Below the pieces are notes generated by a model. It ran no database searches. It saw only the letters and a list, made by a program, of their open reading frames with translations, and had not been told where the DNA came from. DNA of 54,626 nucleotides from the NCBI GenBank assembly GCA_029863275.1, contig JAOTVS010000008.1, positions 1 through 54,626 of the forward strand. The letters are read 5' to 3'. This stretch comes from Candidatus Nitrosopumilus sp. Lineage in GTDB: Archaea > Thermoproteota > Nitrososphaeria > Nitrososphaerales > Nitrosopumilaceae. Every line of letters starts with the position of its first letter. The stretch's first letter is position 1. Positions 17,968 through 25,731 of this stretch are shown here, in pieces. A program made the translations under genes and the position numbers.

Positions 17968-18456
17968 TTATCCACCCGTCAACTTGGCAAATTTTTCGTT
18001 TTTGCTTAATTTTTCCATAAATTCAATATTAGATAGTGCAACTACCGCAGATTCTACAACAGGTTTATCAGGATCATTCAAGGCTTTTTCTAGTGCATCT
18101 TTTGCCTCTTTTGATCCAATTACTCCAAGTGCAATTGCAGCTTCATGTCTTACAAACATGCTAGAATCATTTAGAGTTGCATCAATAAGAGGGCTTATTC
18201 CGCTAGAAAGACACATTTGCCCTAATGAGAATGCAGCCTCATGTCTTACTAGTTCATTTTCATCATGTTTGAGAACTTTGGCAATATGAGGAACTTTATC
18301 TTCACCACCAAAGTCTACTAAAATACAAGTTGCTCTAGTTCGGATAACATAATCAGGATGATCTAAAAGATTTACAAAATACGTAGTGTCTTTTTGTTCA
18401 TATTTTTTCTCCATTTCTGCAAAGATTTGTAATCTATCTTCAGTCACTACTTGCAT
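17968..18456 (-). CDS. HEAT-repeat protein
   Basis: A 162-residue soluble protein built of about four HEAT repeats. The repeated pattern is a helix pair with D-x-V-R: DHPDYVIRTRATCILVDFG, DENELVRHEAAFSLGQM, DSSMFVRHEAAIALGVIG and DPDKPVVESAVVALSNI. Such solenoids are scaffolds or, in the PBS-lyase-like branch, chaperones for cofactor proteins. The gene is upstream of the two-cupredoxin gene with one base between stop and start, so the two are translated together. This suggests a possible role in assembling or regulating the copper protein, which is inference. Confidence 0.82.
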   Translation of the reverse strand: MQVVTEDRLQIFAEMEKKYEQKDTTYFVNLLDHPDYVIRTRATCILVDFGGEDKVPHIAKVLKHDENELVRHEAAFSLGQMCLSSGISPLIDATLNDSSMFVRHEAAIALGVIGSKEAKDALEKALNDPDKPVVESAVVALSNIEFMEKLSKNEKFAKLTGG

Positions 18457-18677
18457 TTGGTTTTGGAGGTTTTTGTGTCCTATATTAGGTTAATCTAGAT
18501 TACGCACAATTTTGAAAATTAATTATTGTAAAAAAACGCCTTTCTTAAATTCAATGAAGTTCTAATGAATACTGAGGTCAAGGCCTAAACAAAAAGGGAA
18601 TAGTGAGTGTATGATTGCGTCTAATCGTGTAAAAATGGCTTTGAATCTCACAATTTAGTTCATAGGAAGGTGAAATA

Positions 18678-18797
18678 ATGTTTGTTTGTAGAAAATGTGG
18701 AAAAGAAGTAAAAGAAGAGGAAAAATCTCATGAATATCAATTGGACCACCGTAGAGGAAAAGTGTCAAGTGATAAGATTTGTTCTGAGTGTAACTAG
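18678..18797 (+). CDS. 39-residue zinc-ribbon microprotein
   Basis: An ATG-started gene preceded by a strong ribosome site, GGAAGGTG, eight bases upstream. The product begins MFVCRKCGKEVKEEEK and ends DKICSECN. Two CxxC pairs (residues 4-7 and 35-38) are separated by a charged segment containing His, which is the layout of a single zinc ribbon. It is too short for most gene finders. Function unknown. It lies alone ahead of the redoxin gene. Confidence 0.7.
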   Translation: MFVCRKCGKEVKEEEKSHEYQLDHRRGKVSSDKICSECN

Positions 18798-18850
18798 ACA
18801 ATAGAATTCAAAAAATAATCTCATCGACATGAGATCTTTAAAATTCAGAT

Positions 18851-19549
18851 ATGTATTTAATGGAAAAAAGGGAATTAGGTTTAATGAGTGCAGTAATCGG
18901 CCAAAAGTCACCTAGTCTAGGGGTATCAGAATGGGTTCAAGGTGCACCAACCAGCCTAGATCAGGAAAAAGATAAGATTGTGCTAGTAGAAGTATTTCAA
19001 GTGAATTGTCCAGGATGTTTTATGCATGCAATCCCAGAGGCCATAGAAATTTACAATAAATACAAAGATGAGGGAGTGAGGGTTTTAGGAATTGCTACGG
19101 CTTTTGAGGATTTTGATAAAAATACATTAGAGAATTTGAAAATGCTCGCAGAGACAGGTGAAGTAATCGGGGAGACAAAAAAGGCTCTGTCAATGTATGG
19201 GCAATTAAAAGATGGCAACAAATTGCCTTTCAAGATCCCTTTTCCATTAGGAATGGATAACCTAACCAAAGTTAATGGAAAGGTGACCCAAGACCAAATT
19301 ATGAAATTCATCTATCCTCAAATTCCAGAGTTTGATTCACAACCAGAAGAATATAGAAATCAAATAATTCAAAGAGTAAAAGATCATTTTAAATCAAGAG
19401 AATACACTCCAGAGACTTTTGAGAAATTTTCACTCCAGGGTACCCCATCAACCATTCTGATTGACAGAAAGGGGATTTTAAGGGATGTGTCATTTGGTCA
19501 ATCAGGACATTTAGACTCTATGATTCAAAAATTAATCAATGAAGAATAA
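18851..19549 (+). CDS. Thioredoxin-fold (TlpA/AhpC-like) redox protein
   Basis: A 232-residue soluble protein with a thioredoxin-like fold. The active-site motif is FQVNCPGCFMH (Cys53 and Cys56), preceded by KIVLVEV and followed by the redoxin block VRVLGIATAFEDF. The cis-Pro region is LQGTPSTILIDRKGILR. No signal peptide is seen, so it appears cytoplasmic. Insert sequence between the motif and the cis-Pro is long (about 140 residues). The first ATG is at 18851; MEKREL (18860) and MSAVIG (18884) are alternatives. Function: thiol-disulfide exchange or peroxide reduction, not resolved. Confidence 0.8.
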   Translation: MYLMEKRELGLMSAVIGQKSPSLGVSEWVQGAPTSLDQEKDKIVLVEVFQVNCPGCFMHAIPEAIEIYNKYKDEGVRVLGIATAFEDFDKNTLENLKMLAETGEVIGETKKALSMYGQLKDGNKLPFKIPFPLGMDNLTKVNGKVTQDQIMKFIYPQIPEFDSQPEEYRNQIIQRVKDHFKSREYTPETFEKFSLQGTPSTILIDRKGILRDVSFGQSGHLDSMIQKLINEE

Positions 19550-19624
19550 CCCTGTAAAAATTATTAGTTATTTTTAATTTTGACTTTTATGTTGCAAAAA
19601 AGATCCAAATCATTTTCTAGAAAT

Positions 19625-19873
19625 TCAGGATTTAGAATTTTTAGGTTTGAGGTCTTTAGTTTTTGTAGATTTTTGGCTCTTCTTAGGAGTTTTTTCCAAT
19701 AGAGTAATTGCTTTTTTATTAGAAAGCAACCATGCTTTGAACATTTGCTCAAAAACACCGTCTAATTTGCTATTATTTGACCTACCAATCTGTAGTTTGT
19801 AATTTTGCCAGGCTTGTATAATCGATTTATTATTTTTCTTGAGAAAAGATAAGGCTTCTTTTTTCCCCAACAT
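19625..19873 (-). CDS. Small lysine-rich hypothetical protein
   Basis: An 82-residue basic protein starting at ATG. The first 60 residues look like amphipathic helices (EALSFLKKNNKSIIQAWQ, GVFEQMFKAWLLSNKKAI). The last 25 are Lys/Ser/Thr-rich and probably disordered (PKKSQKSTKTKDLKPKNSK). It is on the opposite strand to, and convergent with, the redoxin gene. I recognise no family; the composition would fit a nucleic-acid-associated protein, but that is a guess. Confidence 0.5.
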   Translation of the reverse strand: MLGKKEALSFLKKNNKSIIQAWQNYKLQIGRSNNSKLDGVFEQMFKAWLLSNKKAITLLEKTPKKSQKSTKTKDLKPKNSKS

Positions 19874-19930
19874 ACAGTTTTGGCAAGTGGAGTATTTTAT
19901 GTGTTAAGGTAAAGATAATCTGGATTGAAT

Positions 19931-20011
19931 CTATCGAAAAATTACAATTACTATGGATAATGCCGCAACAATGCAAAATCCTCCAATTAGCGCAAGTTTG
20001 TCATTTGTCAC
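19931..20011 (-). CDS. Candidate 26-residue single-helix membrane protein
   Basis: From a GTG the frame reads MTNDKLALIGGFCIVAALSI and ends VIVIFR. That is a short charged N-terminus, a 20-residue hydrophobic helix and a terminal Arg, the layout of a single-span microprotein. No clear ribosome site is visible, and the frame is open further upstream without an ATG. It fills part of the otherwise empty stretch between the lysine-rich gene and DoxX. Low confidence. Confidence 0.3.
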   Translation of the reverse strand: MTNDKLALIGGFCIVAALSIVIVIFR

Positions 20012-20094
20012 AAATAATTTTGATTCGTGTAAAATAAAAACAATACATTTCTGAAATTAAAAAAGGAATTTTGAAAAATAAAAATATCGAAAAC

Positions 20095-20568
20095 CTAGTG
20101 TAAACAGCGAGGTAACTTTTTTACGATGTGGGAGAGAGATACACGTCCAGGTCCTGCAACAATAATCACAAGACTTGCAGCAAGTAGGATTAGATCCAGC
20201 TCATATGCACCATCTCCTGTGAGATTTGATGCACCTTTGACATAGAATATTGCACCCAGCATGATAATTGATAGAAGTGAAGCAGAGATTCTAGATAAAA
20301 CTCCTAAAATTAGCAATATTCCAGGAATTGTTTCAGCCAAAGCAATTGGAATTTGCATTTCAGCTGGAAGACCTAGTGGTCCAGTAAGAAAATTCACAAA
20401 ACCAGGATTAAATTTTCCTGTTCCATGAGCAATGAATATCACTCCAATGGCGGTTCTCAAACCCATAAAAGCAATATCATGAAGTTTATTTTCCCGAAAA
20501 TTGGCTTCAGTCAACTCTTTTTCTGTCTTTTTTAGAAAATAAAAGTAAACGGGGTTAGGATCACACAA
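20095..20568 (-). CDS. DoxX family membrane protein
   Basis: Four membrane helices with DoxX hallmarks: LRTAIGVIFIAHGTGKF, the PLGLPAEMQIPIALAETIPGILLILGV segment, then two further helices. Small DoxX proteins are quinone-associated or redox-sensing membrane proteins; the substrate here is unknown. The longest frame begins at GTG 20568, but TTG 20514 (MTEANFRENKL) would give a more usual 139-residue protein, and I cannot decide. The C-terminus carries KLPRCLH. No clear operon partner. Confidence 0.82.
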   Translation of the reverse strand: MCDPNPVYFYFLKKTEKELTEANFRENKLHDIAFMGLRTAIGVIFIAHGTGKFNPGFVNFLTGPLGLPAEMQIPIALAETIPGILLILGVLSRISASLLSIIMLGAIFYVKGASNLTGDGAYELDLILLAASLVIIVAGPGRVSLSHIVKKLPRCLH

Positions 20569-20653
20569 ACTATTGCATAGTTTTGTTAGACCTAGATTGA
20601 ATAATTATTATCGCTAAAAATTTAAAATCCAAAAACGAGATATCTTCAAAATT

Positions 20654-20740
20654 TCAAAGGCTAAACAACAATGACATTATAGAATAATAAACAATCACGC
20701 TGACTACAATAGCAATAACTCCAATTGTTGATTTTTTCAT
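20654..20740 (-). CDS. 28-residue membrane microprotein coupled to the CFI-box gene
   Basis: Its ATG overlaps the stop of the upstream CFI-box gene as ATGA, the standard sign of translational coupling. The product reads MKKSTIGVIAIVVSVIVYYS and ends IMSLLFSL: two Lys then one hydrophobic helix. The position, start codon and composition together support a real gene. A GAGGAT stretch lies 14 bases upstream inside the CFI-box gene. It may be an accessory subunit of that membrane protein. Confidence 0.55.
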   Translation of the reverse strand: MKKSTIGVIAIVVSVIVYYSIMSLLFSL

Positions 20741-21567
20741 CTTTTTCTTATCCTCATTACAATAAGTATAGGAGTCACAAAATACATTCCCAAATTTAGA
20801 AGGATAACACTAGAACCATAAACTATTGCTTGAATCTCTGAATTCATATCCACGTTATTCAAAAGTGAAAAGGAAAGTAATAAAGGCGTAATTCCAATTT
20901 TTACAGCTTCTTTGAACACTGGAAATTCTCTTTCCAGATCTGCAACTTGTGGGCTGAAAGAATAATAGAAAGTATTAAAAGAGCTCATAAAATATAATCC
21001 AGATTTTGTTTGTAATAATTTATGGTCTCGTAATTCTCTTAATTGCTGTACTTGTGGTGCAAGCTCAGAATTAAAAGTAGCTGTAGCAACAAGACAACCA
21101 CCACCTTCTGGTAAATTATTTTCCTGACCAGACGTAACATTATTTTCAAATATAATTATTTCATCCATATCTTCTAGATAGTTTGTAGCAAACACATCCA
21201 CTCTATTATTTCCCGTACCCGTAAAGTTGAGAGTGACAAAGGCAATTTTTTCATTTGTTTTAATTTTTGGATAATGTTCCTGATCATTTAGATAAAAAGT
21301 AAAATTTCCACTTAGCAAGTTTTTAGGTATAATAATCTCACCTAAATTATTTTCAAGACTACTAATTATATGAAATGTAAGTTGTTTTTTATTTTTATCA
21401 AATTCAACTTCCTGTACATCAAAATTAGAGGTGACAGTTATTTCAAATAAATGGCCAGCAGTTTCTATATCAAATCGATTAACAAGACCCGTAGCATCAG
21501 AAAGAGCACCAAAGGCAGGGGTAAAAACTAAGAGTAACAAAGAGGGAAGTAATAATTTAAAGTTCAA
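20737..21567 (-). CDS. Exported/membrane protein with CFI-box C-terminal domain
   Basis: A 276-residue protein. A signal peptide (LLLPSLLLLVFTPAFG) is followed by a beta-rich extracellular domain to about residue 150. The next block, GGGCLVATATFNSELAPQVQ, then LRELRDHKLL, FYYSFSPQVADLE, matches the CFI-box C-terminal domain (C-[FL]-[IV]-A-T-A...). Two membrane helices close the protein, ending MRIRKR. Its TTG start lies two bases after the stop of the L15e gene, an unexpected operon partner, and a 28-residue microprotein follows with a 4-base overlap. Role unknown; the domain is thought to be a surface-sorting or processing signal. Confidence 0.72.
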   Translation of the reverse strand: MNFKLLLPSLLLLVFTPAFGALSDATGLVNRFDIETAGHLFEITVTSNFDVQEVEFDKNKKQLTFHIISSLENNLGEIIIPKNLLSGNFTFYLNDQEHYPKIKTNEKIAFVTLNFTGTGNNRVDVFATNYLEDMDEIIIFENNVTSGQENNLPEGGGCLVATATFNSELAPQVQQLRELRDHKLLQTKSGLYFMSSFNTFYYSFSPQVADLEREFPVFKEAVKIGITPLLLSFSLLNNVDMNSEIQAIVYGSSVILLNLGMYFVTPILIVMRIRKR

Positions 21568-21569
21568 TT

Positions 21570-22028
21570 CTAGACAGCTGGAGGACCAATTCTATTTCTT
21601 AATTCTTTATCCTGAGCGATTCTGGGGTGTTGAGGATCAGCCAAGATTGTTTCAAACCAATAATGCATTCCGTCTTTGTAAACAAAGTATGAACCCAAAA
21701 GTTTCATGTTAGGATATCTTTCAAGAACCCTTCTGTCTGCTACGGATTTCATGCTATCATCAGCCTTTATACGAGTTACACCAAGATGTTTTGGTCGTCT
21801 TCCGCCACGTGGTCTTTGTTTTCTCATACCACCGGTTCCAACCCTCATTCTAACCACAACAATGCCTTGTTTTGCCTTGTAGCCTAGCCTTCTTGCTCTT
21901 TGAATTCGACTTGGTTTATCGATTCGAGTTATTGCATTTTGTTTACGCCAACCAACTACTCGATCACGGATATCAGTAGAATTTTCATTCCATAGTCTTA
22001 TCCACACCTTATCTTGTAAACTAGGCAT
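21570..22028 (-). CDS. rpl15e: 50S ribosomal protein L15e
   Basis: A 152-residue basic protein of the archaeal/eukaryotic large subunit. Diagnostic segments are RVVGWRKQNAITRIDKPSR, RARRLGYKAKQGIVVVR, RGGRRPKHLG and the C-terminal VYKDGMHYWFETILADPQHP. ATG start. Slightly shorter than the usual L15e because the N-terminal 'YKY' extension is missing. The CFI-box gene follows after two bases on the same strand. Confidence 0.96.
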   Translation of the reverse strand: MPSLQDKVWIRLWNENSTDIRDRVVGWRKQNAITRIDKPSRIQRARRLGYKAKQGIVVVRMRVGTGGMRKQRPRGGRRPKHLGVTRIKADDSMKSVADRRVLERYPNMKLLGSYFVYKDGMHYWFETILADPQHPRIAQDKELRNRIGPPAV

Positions 22029-22240
22029 AAGGGCACTAATAAAATCCCCTTTAATAACTGAAATGGAGTCATCAAGCCTAGAATATGATAATCTTTAAAA
22101 ATCTCTAAGAGTGGGCTACTAACCTCACTCAAAGAGTCGCGTCCGCAGAAAACTCGATAATCAAAATGTAAATTTATCATTAAAAAAGATTCCTGAGAAA
22201 TTCTGCCAGTTTTTATTACCAAACAAAAATATTTTCCAGT

Positions 22241-22870
22241 GTGAAAACGGTTTTTCTAATTTTAATGATTTTTGCCACATTATTTGTCATTTTCCCAAAT
22301 GCATCAGCGGTGCCCTCAATTCAAATCCTTTTAGATCAGACAACTTTTAGCTATGGTGAAAAATTAATCTATACAATAGAGGTAAGTGAGATAACAGGAG
22401 ATCTTGCCATAATTCACATCAGAGATGACGTAGGGAAAGGAAGTAGTGCCATACCCATTGAGATCTCAAATTTAAAAACAGAAGTCCCATCACCATTTCC
22501 ATTTGAAAAACAGATTTTCCCAGAAGGAAAATACTTTATTGATTTGCAATATTCAGGCGCAGAGTATACCGCAGAATTTAATCTAGTTGATTCTGGAAAT
22601 ATTGTAATCCCATATTATACCAAAGAGATTGCAATTGGTTGGATAAATAATGAATTATCTGGAGGAATTTTTATGGATGCAATACAAAAAACAGTTGAAA
22701 CTGACATCATTAATTTTCCTTATTTGATTGATAAAGAAAGTATGAATAAAATTTTCATTCCAGAGTGGATAAAAATAATTACAATTTGGTGGGTAGATGA
22801 AAAAATCTCTGATGAAACCTTTGTAAATGCATTTCAGTATTTAATTGATAATAAAATTATTTTAGCTTAG
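22241..22870 (+). CDS. Secreted protein with C-terminal WW-type repeats
   Basis: A 209-residue protein with a GTG start, a signal peptide ending FPNASA, and a beta-sandwich domain of about 100 residues (IQILLDQTTFSYGEKLIYTI). The C-terminal 80 residues hold two copies of a helical motif: IAIGWINNELSGGIFMDAI and, more typical, IPEWIKIITIWWVDEKISDE followed by FQYLIDNKII. The same repeat ends the protein at 45.5 kb. It is common in secreted thaumarchaeal proteins; I know of no assigned function. The next gene begins four bases after the stop. Confidence 0.68.
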   Translation: MKTVFLILMIFATLFVIFPNASAVPSIQILLDQTTFSYGEKLIYTIEVSEITGDLAIIHIRDDVGKGSSAIPIEISNLKTEVPSPFPFEKQIFPEGKYFIDLQYSGAEYTAEFNLVDSGNIVIPYYTKEIAIGWINNELSGGIFMDAIQKTVETDIINFPYLIDKESMNKIFIPEWIKIITIWWVDEKISDETFVNAFQYLIDNKIILA

Positions 22871-22874
22871 AGAG

Positions 22875-23396
22875 ATGAACAAATATTCGATTATTACTGT
22901 AATTGCAATAATTGTAATAATTATTCCTATATTATATGGACTATGGAGCATCTATGCTGTTGAACAATTGCAGGTAAGAACTCCAAATAGTGAATTTAGA
23001 TATTTTGAAATGTCAAATGATGAGAAAATCCAATTATGCAACCCTTTACCATTTTTTGTTAGTTTCAACGGATTGAAAATTTCAACTTATTATGCAGATG
23101 AACTTAAAGGGGAATTTGAGCTTGGACAAACAAAAATTGAGCCACAAATATCTGAAGTCATAGAGGGAAATTTTTACTCGGAAAATTTTTCAGAATCACA
23201 GTATTTTTTATTACACATGGATTGGGAATTTTATGATGAAGGGGCAATCAGATTAGACCCAAGCAAAATGCTAGTAATAACAAATTTTGAGACTAAAATA
23301 ATTGGAATAATACCATATCAAACTACAATTACACAGTCAGGTTTTGAGTTTATTCAAATGATGAATGAAGACTCAAAATGTGGAAATTCTGATTAA
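22875..23396 (+). CDS. Membrane-anchored hypothetical protein
   Basis: A 173-residue protein with ATG start. One N-terminal membrane helix (IITVIAIIVIIIPILYGLW) anchors an extracellular domain of about 140 residues rich in beta strands, with a possible disulfide between the Cys in KIQLCNPLPFF and the Cys near the end (DSKCGNSD). It follows the WW-repeat gene by four bases, so both are probably made together at the cell surface. Its stop overlaps the stop of the convergent PTPE-repeat gene. No family recognised. Confidence 0.6.
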   Translation: MNKYSIITVIAIIVIIIPILYGLWSIYAVEQLQVRTPNSEFRYFEMSNDEKIQLCNPLPFFVSFNGLKISTYYADELKGEFELGQTKIEPQISEVIEGNFYSENFSESQYFLLHMDWEFYDEGAIRLDPSKMLVITNFETKIIGIIPYQTTITQSGFEFIQMMNEDSKCGNSD

Positions 23397-24241
23397 GAAG
23401 ATTTGCTTGCTTTAGACATAATTCCAAGAACTATACCAATTATTCCGGCAATAACAAAGGCTGCAACAAAACCATAAATTAATTCTCTTCCGAGTGATTT
23501 GGTAATAGAGGAAGAAGATCCAGATTTAGCGATACATATCCCATCCTTTAGAATAGCACCTTCTCCACATCTTTCATCCACAATACAAACTCCATTCTTT
23601 AGAATGGTTCCTGATCCACATTCAGTTTTTGGCTTATCATCAACTTTAACATCATTTGTTGGTATAAGAGTAAGATCTGGTGTTGGTTCTGGTGTTGGTT
23701 CTGGTGTTGGTTCTGGTGTTGGTTCTGGTGTTGGTTCTGGTGTTGGTTCTGGTGTTGGTTCTGGTGTTGGTTCTGGTGTTGGACTTCCAAATACGGAGCC
23801 AATAATTTCAACTTCATCTGTTCCTGAAGGAAGCGTTATACTCAAAGTTCTAGTTTTTGCAGTTGTTATGGTTTCAAAATAATTAGGTTCATCACCATCA
23901 GCTAAAACAATAAAGGCGTCATCTTCGCCCAGATAAAGAGAATCAAAGAAACTTCGCTCAAATGTTACATCTAAGATTCCAGGAGAATTTCCAACATTTA
24001 CACTAAATATTAGTGAGACAAAATCCAGGTCTGCCTCGATTGAAGAAATAGATACACCTTCACCAAAATATTCAACTTCAAATGCATTTCCTTCAACAAT
24101 AACTGTTGCAGTTTCACCATAAACTGAATTGGATATAGATGATAAGAAAATCAATCCAAGAGAAATTATGATAATAAAATTAAGATTAGAAATACTTTGT
24201 ATTTTGGGTATTATGTTAGGTATGCCCTGATATTTCAACAA
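23393..24241 (-). CDS. Surface protein with PTPE linker and Cys repeats, C-terminal membrane anchor
   Basis: A 282-residue protein starting at TTG, with an N-terminal signal (FIIIISLGLIFLSSISNSVYG), a beta domain to about residue 150, then a Pro-Thr-Pro-Glu linker of eight to nine units. Two short Cys modules follow: CGSGTILKNGVC and CGEGAILKDGIC, a repeat typical of thaumarchaeal surface proteins. The C-terminus is one membrane helix (YGFVAAFVIAGIIGIVLGI) with a basic tail. The arrangement suggests a stalked domain anchored to the membrane. Function unknown. Confidence 0.68.
   Translation of the reverse strand: MLKYQGIPNIIPKIQSISNLNFIIIISLGLIFLSSISNSVYGETATVIVEGNAFEVEYFGEGVSISSIEADLDFVSLIFSVNVGNSPGILDVTFERSFFDSLYLGEDDAFIVLADGDEPNYFETITTAKTRTLSITLPSGTDEVEIIGSVFGSPTPEPTPEPTPEPTPEPTPEPTPEPTPEPTPEPTPDLTLIPTNDVKVDDKPKTECGSGTILKNGVCIVDERCGEGAILKDGICIAKSGSSSSITKSLGRELIYGFVAAFVIAGIIGIVLGIMSKASKSS
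23676..23783 (-). repeat. 12-base tandem repeat coding PTPE
   Basis: Nine almost perfect 12-base units (tctggtgttggt on the plus strand) encode the Pro-rich linker of the surface protein. The antisense strand also stays open through it, producing a shadow frame. Confidence 0.9.
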
Positions 24242-24342
24242 GAATTTTCCCCAAAATTGGTGTTAAAAAGATTAAGACGATATTTAATCACGTATCAGTC
24301 AAGCTTTTTTAGTTATTTTTTGATGTGATCAGAGTATTTGAC

Positions 24343-25275
24343 TCAAATTACGCCTCTAAGAATCTGAATAATTTTTTCTCCTATTACATTTGCTGCAAGA
24401 GATTGTGCTTCTTTGGTTTGAGCGCCAATATGAGGAGTAAGAATGACATTATCTAATTCTGCCAATCTAGTTCCAATTGCAGGTTCTTTTTCAAAAACAT
24501 CCAATGCTGCACCACCCAGATTCTCATTTTTTATTGCCTCATAAAGTGCATCCTCGTCTATCACACCTCCCCTAGAGGTGTTGATAATTTTTGCAGTTTT
24601 TTTCATTGTCGATAATTTTTGAGAGTTAATCAAATGATATGTTGAATCTAATAGAGGCACATGAATCGAGACAAAGTCAGAACTTTGTAAAAGCGTGTCA
24701 AGATCTGCTTTCATCAATCCAACTTCTTTAGAAAATTCTTCATCTATTGGAATAACATCATAACCAATAATATTCATGTTTAATGCTTTGGCAAGTCTCC
24801 CCAATCTCTTTCCAATATTACCCATGCCAATAATTCCTAAATATTTTCCACGAAGTTCTGTTCCTTTCAGTTCTTTTTTTAGCCATTTACCATCGCGTAT
24901 TGCTCTATCACCCCTTGCAGTTTGGCGTGCTAATGATAGCATTAATCCTAAAACTAATTCTGCAACTGCATTCATTGCTCCTTCTACTGCATTGATTACA
25001 CGAATATTTTTTGCTTTAGCTGCATCTTGATCAACATTGTCAAGGCCGACACCTACACGTGCAATAATTTTACAATTCTCTGCCTTTTCAATAATTTCCT
25101 TAGTTAATGTTGTTCTGCTTCGAACAATGACGATATTGAAGCTAGATATTTTTTCTTGGATTTGTTGAGGAGTAATTGTGGGTTCATAAGAAACTTTTAG
25201 CCCATTATCTTCTAAAATCTTATTTAAAATTGGATCTACCTCATCACAAATTAAAACTGAATCCTCAAATCCCAT
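24343..25275 (-). CDS. serA: D-3-phosphoglycerate dehydrogenase (short form)
   Basis: A 310-residue NAD-dependent dehydrogenase that starts serine synthesis from 3-phosphoglycerate. Family motifs are RVGVGLDNVD, NAVAELVLGLMLSLAR, the nucleotide-binding GIIGMGNIGKRLG, INTSRGGVIDE, ALDVFEKEP and TPHIGAQT with the catalytic His. It lacks the C-terminal ACT and intervening domains of long SerA, as in many archaea, so it is probably not feedback-regulated through ACT. A related D-2-hydroxyacid dehydrogenase is possible, but the block pattern favours SerA. Confidence 0.88.
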   Translation of the reverse strand: MGFEDSVLICDEVDPILNKILEDNGLKVSYEPTITPQQIQEKISSFNIVIVRSRTTLTKEIIEKAENCKIIARVGVGLDNVDQDAAKAKNIRVINAVEGAMNAVAELVLGLMLSLARQTARGDRAIRDGKWLKKELKGTELRGKYLGIIGMGNIGKRLGRLAKALNMNIIGYDVIPIDEEFSKEVGLMKADLDTLLQSSDFVSIHVPLLDSTYHLINSQKLSTMKKTAKIINTSRGGVIDEDALYEAIKNENLGGAALDVFEKEPAIGTRLAELDNVILTPHIGAQTKEAQSLAANVIGEKIIQILRGVI

Positions 25276-25566
25276 GAGATTTCAACCGATCTACTGAATA
25301 TATTTCATTAAAAAAATTACGGGATCAAACCAAATGGCAACTAGATTTAGTCACATAATTTCAGATCTAAAAAGAATTAGATAGTAATGGTTTATTTGAA
25401 ATTTAAAATTCCAGCTAAAATCCAATTTTTATTTTGTAAAATGAAGAATCTAAAATATTAGATTTGATTTCATAGGATCGCCATTGAGTTTTAACCATTA
25501 GTTGATTTTATTCCTAATAAAGTCAATTCGATCAAGGTTTAAATAATTCCATTTAATTTTTCGTAT
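25276..25566. other. Gene-free stretch upstream of the microprotein, with a hairpin
   Basis: Nothing longer than 16 codons is seen. It contains an imperfect hairpin (arms 25502-25512 and 25516-25526) that resembles a sequence at 45421-45450, and the TATA box for the microprotein at 25567. Confidence 0.4.
25538..25545 (+). promoter_or_regulatory. TATA box of a leaderless microprotein gene
   Basis: TTTAAATA is centred about 26 bases before the ATG at 25567, the distance from archaeal TATA box to transcription start. It predicts a leaderless mRNA. Confidence 0.5.
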
Positions 25567-25650
25567 ATGAAATGTCAATGTAACACAAACTTGTTGTGCA
25601 TGTTTCACTACATTCAAAAAAACCCCGATTCCATTAAACCAAAAAATTAG
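25567..25650 (+). CDS. Candidate 27-residue Cys-containing microprotein
   Basis: The frame reads MKCQCNTNLLCMFHYIQKNP and ends DSIKPKN. Cys at 3, 5 and 11 and His at 14 could bind one metal ion. A TATA box sits at the right distance for a leaderless transcript, and the gene occupies an otherwise gene-free 450-base stretch. Short length keeps confidence moderate. Confidence 0.42.
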   Translation: MKCQCNTNLLCMFHYIQKNPDSIKPKN

Positions 25651-25731
25651 AGCCAGTGGTATTTTCTAATAAAGATAGAAAATAGTGCAGGCCTCAATTT
25701 TTCATTTTAAGAAAAAATTTCACATATAATA

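Noticed and set aside
21998-22222. 74-codon frame overlapping the start of L15e
   Set aside because: Different frame from L15e, no ribosome site and composition unlike its neighbours; probably the L15e leader.
22029-22240. Possible C/D-box RNA because of a TGATGA on the minus strand
   Set aside because: No matching D box (CTGA) at a suitable distance and no terminal stem.
23499-23882. 127-codon plus-strand frame rich in Gly-Val-Gly-Ser
   Set aside because: It is the exact complement of the PTPE repeat; the minus-strand protein has a signal peptide, Cys modules and a membrane anchor.
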